Below, piece by piece: positions 61,780 through 64,000 of a DNA stretch of 64,000 nt (position 1 is its first letter; every line of letters begins with the position of its first letter). Made by a program: the position numbers and the translations under genes. The DNA is from Caulobacter sp. BK020 (lineage in GTDB: Bacteria; Pseudomonadota; Alphaproteobacteria; Caulobacterales; Caulobacteraceae): the NCBI RefSeq assembly GCF_004342605.1, contig NZ_SLZL01000005.1:186001-250000 (forward strand). Direction: 5' to 3'. Below the pieces are notes generated by a model, which was not told the origin of the DNA, made no database searches, and saw only the letters and a program-made list of their open reading frames with translations.

Positions 61780-62124
61780 CTAAGCCTTGTCGCCTGGCGC
61801 CGGATCAAGAGGCCAGACCTCAACGACGCCCTGGGCGACCGCGCAGGGACTCCGGGCCGCGATTTCGATCGCGGCCTCCAGGTCCGGGGCCTCGATCAAG
61901 GCAAAGCCGGCGACGGGAAGGTCAGCCGACAGGAACGGGCCTTGCATCACCTGCACCTTGGCGGCGTCATGATTTCGCACCTGCACGGGCTTGCCGGCTA
62001 TGCCCATGACGTCGCCTTCGCGCACCCGCTGGGCGTCGGCCGCGTGCGCCGCGTCGCGCACCGCCTTCGCCGTCCGATCATAGCCGGGCCTGTCGCCATA
62101 ACCGATGGTGATGAACCTGGGCAT
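61780..62124 (-). CDS. YCII-domain protein
   Basis: A 114-residue member of the YCII / DGPF-type fold, a ferredoxin-like domain found near ECF sigma factors or as stand-alone proteins. From the ATG at 62124 it reads MPRFITIGYGDRPGYDRTAK, and has VQVMQGPFLSADLPVAGFALIEAPDLEAAIEIAARSP and a late VEVWPLD. The function of these proteins is mostly unknown. It stands alone, convergent with the GntR gene, with no sigma factor beside it in the window. Confidence 0.85.
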   Translation of the reverse strand: MPRFITIGYGDRPGYDRTAKAVRDAAHAADAQRVREGDVMGIAGKPVQVRNHDAAKVQVMQGPFLSADLPVAGFALIEAPDLEAAIEIAARSPCAVAQGVVEVWPLDPAPGDKA

Positions 62125-62247
62125 ACGGGCCTGAACGCGAAGACCCGCCAGCGGTTCTTGGCGAGCTTCCGCTTTCGTCAGCAGCCGATTCAATCCGTCG
62201 CCAAATTCTATCTACAGGGCCGGCTGTTCGGCTCACCCGCCCGTCCG

Positions 62248-62335
62248 TCCTCGTCCTTCGACAAGCTCAGGATGAGGACGAATTTGACGAGGGTTCAGTA
62301 GAAATCCTCATCCTGAGCTTGTCGAAGGACGAGGA
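62248..62335. repeat. Inverted REP-like repeat, 31-bp perfect arms
   Basis: A 31-bp arm at 62248-62278 and its exact reverse complement at 62305-62335, with a core CTTCGACAAGCTCAGGATGA. The core is a well-known dispersed repeat in many alphaproteobacterial genomes. Located between convergent genes, it may also act as terminator. The rest of 62125-62385 holds nothing else that I can see. Confidence 0.9.
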
Positions 62336-62385
62336 TTTCTCTTGAGGCCCCCATAAGTCCGCTTCCGGGCGGACGGATCGGAAGG

Positions 62386-64000
62386 TCAGCCCGTGACCGT
62401 CAGGGTCGCCGGCTTCAGCTGGGCCGAGTTGGGGCCAGCCAGCAGGGTGAACTTGCCGGGCTCGACCACGCGCTTCATCTCCAGGTTCCACAGCGACAGG
62501 TCCAGCGGCGAGACCTCGAAGGTCACCGTCGTCTTGGCGCCCGGCGCCAGGGTCACGCGCTTGAAGTGCTTCAACTCCAGCAGCGGGCGGGTCACCGAAG
62601 CGGCCTCGTCGTGGATGTAAAGCTGCACCACCTCGTCGCCGGCGACCTTGCCGGTGTTGGTCACGTCGACCTCGACCTTGACGCTCTCGCTGGTCCCGAT
62701 CTGCGCCTTGGCCGGACGCGGGGCCGAGATGTCGAAGGTGGTGTAGGACAGGCCGAAGCCGAACGGGTAGAGCGACGTGGTGTCGCCCAGAAGGTAGCCG
62801 CGGCGGGCCGTAGGCTTGCGGTTGTAGAAGATCGGCAGCTGGCCGACGTCGCGGGCGATGCTGACCGGCAGCTTGCCGCCCGGATTGGCGCGGCCGAACA
62901 GGATGTCGGCGGCGGCGTTGCCGGTCTCCTGGCCCAGGTACCAGCCCTCGACCAGGGCGTCGGCCCGCTCCGCCAGCAGGTTCACCGACAGCGGACGGCC
63001 GTTCAGCAGGAAGACCACGGTCGGTTTGCCCAGGTCGAAGATCGCCCTGGCCAGGTCGTTCTGCTGGCCGATCAGGTCCAGGCTGTCGCGGTCGCCCAGA
63101 TGGTTGTCGGCCCAGGCTTCGCGGCTGGTCTGCTCGTTGTCGCCCAGCACCATGACCACCACGTCGGCCTTCTTGGCCACCTCGACCGCTTCGGCGATCA
63201 GCTTGGCGTTGACGGCCGGATCGACCAGCTTGACCTCGTCCTGGGCCCAGATCCGCGCCTCGGTGATCCGCACCGCCTCGGCGTAGTCCAGGGTGAAGCC
63301 GCTCTTCTTGGCTTCCGCCGCCAGACCCTCGTAGATCGACACCACGTGGCGCGGCACGTCGCTGTAGCCGCCGATCGGCGTGTCCTTGGCGTGCGTGCCC
63401 AGCAGGGCCAGGCGCTTGAATTTCGACGGATCGAGCGGCAGCACGCCCTTGTCGTTCTTCAGCAGCACCACGGCCTTGCGGGCCGCCTCGCGGGCCAGGG
63501 CGACGGCCTCGGGCGTGGCGGTCTTGGCGTCGGCCGTCTTTTCGTCGGCATAGGGGTTCTCGAACAGCCCGCCTTCGAACTTGACGGCCAGCACCCGGGC
63601 CACGGCCTCGTCGACCTGGCTCTGCGGGATGCGGCCGGCCTTCACCAGTTCGGGCAGCAGGGCGTAGGCCTCGCCGTCGGGCAGCTCGACGTCGACCGTG
63701 GCGTTCATCGCCATCACCGCGGTGTCGGCCAGGCTGTCGGTCAGCTTGTGGCGGGCGATCAGCTCCTTGATTGCGAAGTAGTCGCTCATCGTCGCGCCCT
63801 TGAAGCCCCACTCGCCGCGCAGCACGTCGTGCAGCAGCCAACGGTTGGCGTGCGAGGGCACGCCGTCGATCTCGTTGTACGAGGGCATGACCGAACGCAC
63901 CGGCAGCTCCTTCACCGCCCGCTCGAACGGCGGGAAGAAGTTCTCGCGCAGGGTTCGCTCGGCGATCTGGGCCGGGCCGACATTGGTGCCGTTCTCGGGC
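62386..64000 (-). CDS. GH3 beta-glucosidase/beta-xylosidase, C-terminal part
   Basis: The carboxy-terminal 537 residues of a GH3 enzyme whose N-terminus lies off the right edge. The (beta/alpha)8 end with the nucleophile Asp in FKGATMSDYFAI is present, preceded by RSVMPSYNEIDGVPSHANRWLL. The alpha/beta sandwich follows (AVVLLKNDKGVLPLDPSKFKRLALLGTHA), then the fibronectin-III-like end (DKEVVQLYIHDEAASVTRPLLELKHFKR pattern). This three-domain type (BglX-like) includes xylosidases. It is beside the glucuronoxylan genes, so xylosidase activity is plausible but not certain. Confidence 0.9.
   Translation of the reverse strand, partial: PENGTNVGPAQIAERTLRENFFPPFERAVKELPVRSVMPSYNEIDGVPSHANRWLLHDVLRGEWGFKGATMSDYFAIKELIARHKLTDSLADTAVMAMNATVDVELPDGEAYALLPELVKAGRIPQSQVDEAVARVLAVKFEGGLFENPYADEKTADAKTATPEAVALAREAARKAVVLLKNDKGVLPLDPSKFKRLALLGTHAKDTPIGGYSDVPRHVVSIYEGLAAEAKKSGFTLDYAEAVRITEARIWAQDEVKLVDPAVNAKLIAEAVEVAKKADVVVMVLGDNEQTSREAWADNHLGDRDSLDLIGQQNDLARAIFDLGKPTVVFLLNGRPLSVNLLAERADALVEGWYLGQETGNAAADILFGRANPGGKLPVSIARDVGQLPIFYNRKPTARRGYLLGDTTSLYPFGFGLSYTTFDISAPRPAKAQIGTSESVKVEVDVTNTGKVAGDEVVQLYIHDEAASVTRPLLELKHFKRVTLAPGAKTTVTFEVSPLDLSLWNLEMKRVVEPGKFTLLAGPNSAQLKPATLTVTG

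Noticed and set aside
62248..62335. Possible transposon end repeats
   Set aside because: 31-bp arms are only 26 bp apart with no transposase; the core matches a common dispersed palindromic repeat.
1..64000. Prophage, restriction-modification, toxin-antitoxin or biosynthetic gene cluster
   Set aside because: No integrase, phage structural, methylase, toxin, PKS or NRPS genes were seen; halogenases here are not next to any such assembly line.

Overview
The window is high-GC DNA (about 68-70% by eye) that reads as the chromosome of a Caulobacter-like alphaproteobacterium (Caulobacterales). The evidence is GTG/TTG starts, TTGACG-type promoters, ClpS-ClpA, a phasin, many large TonB-dependent receptors, GH39/GH10/GH67 xylan enzymes and a ManD-type mannonate dehydratase. 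I identify about 50 protein genes. I found no rRNA, tRNA, CRISPR array, prophage or intact insertion sequence.

Layout. 1-5.5 kb: housekeeping genes (dGTPase end, ErpA-like Fe-S carrier, hendecad-repeat membrane protein, exonuclease III, EF-hand protein, IlvD). 5.7-11.3 kb: GH39 beta-xylosidase, a LysR/quinone-oxidoreductase divergent pair, a Gfo/Idh oxidoreductase and a CurA-like reductase. 11.7-20.7 kb: clpS-clpA, a second repeat coiled-coil protein, HIT protein, a RidA/GDPD/FemAB-like operon, phasin and a D,D-carboxypeptidase. 20.7-22.2 kb: a 2-hydroxyacid dehydrogenase flanked on both sides by gene remnants (a GH2 C-terminal scrap and a chimeric CoA-enzyme scrap).

22.2-32.5 kb holds a locus that looks like a complete 3-keto-glycoside route. 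It contains a GMC flavoprotein dehydrogenase with its small Tat-exported subunit, a cytochrome c, two DUF1080 (3-keto-disaccharide hydrolase type) proteins, two TIM-barrel isomerase/epimerase proteins, a Gfo/Idh oxidoreductase, an MFS sugar/nucleoside permease and a LacI regulator. It resembles the lactose dehydrogenase system known in C. crescentus and the recently described 3-keto glycan pathways.

32.7-64 kb is a polysaccharide-utilisation region. A TonB receptor is tightly coupled to a secreted six-hairpin glycosidase-like protein; then come a flavin halogenase-like gene, GTP-PEPCK and triosephosphate isomerase, and then a glucuronoxylan block. That block is a TonB receptor followed by GH10 xylanase and a decayed cupin, divergent from four consecutive tryptophan-halogenase-like genes, then a further TonB receptor, GH67 alpha-glucuronidase, mannonate dehydratase, an FCD-GntR regulator and a GH3 enzyme. 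Repeated 12-bp motifs resembling the xanthomonad xyl-box, plus FadR-type palindromes, tie the two divergent control regions (47.1-47.4 kb and 59.4-59.6 kb) into one probable regulon.

The most unusual content is the halogenase array. It has five paralogues in the window. Four keep the flavin, lysine and glutamate signatures, and one (48930-50381) has lost most of the catalytic motifs yet remains translationally coupled between active-looking neighbours. The whole set sits inside a xylan regulon, where the substrate of a halogenase is not obvious.
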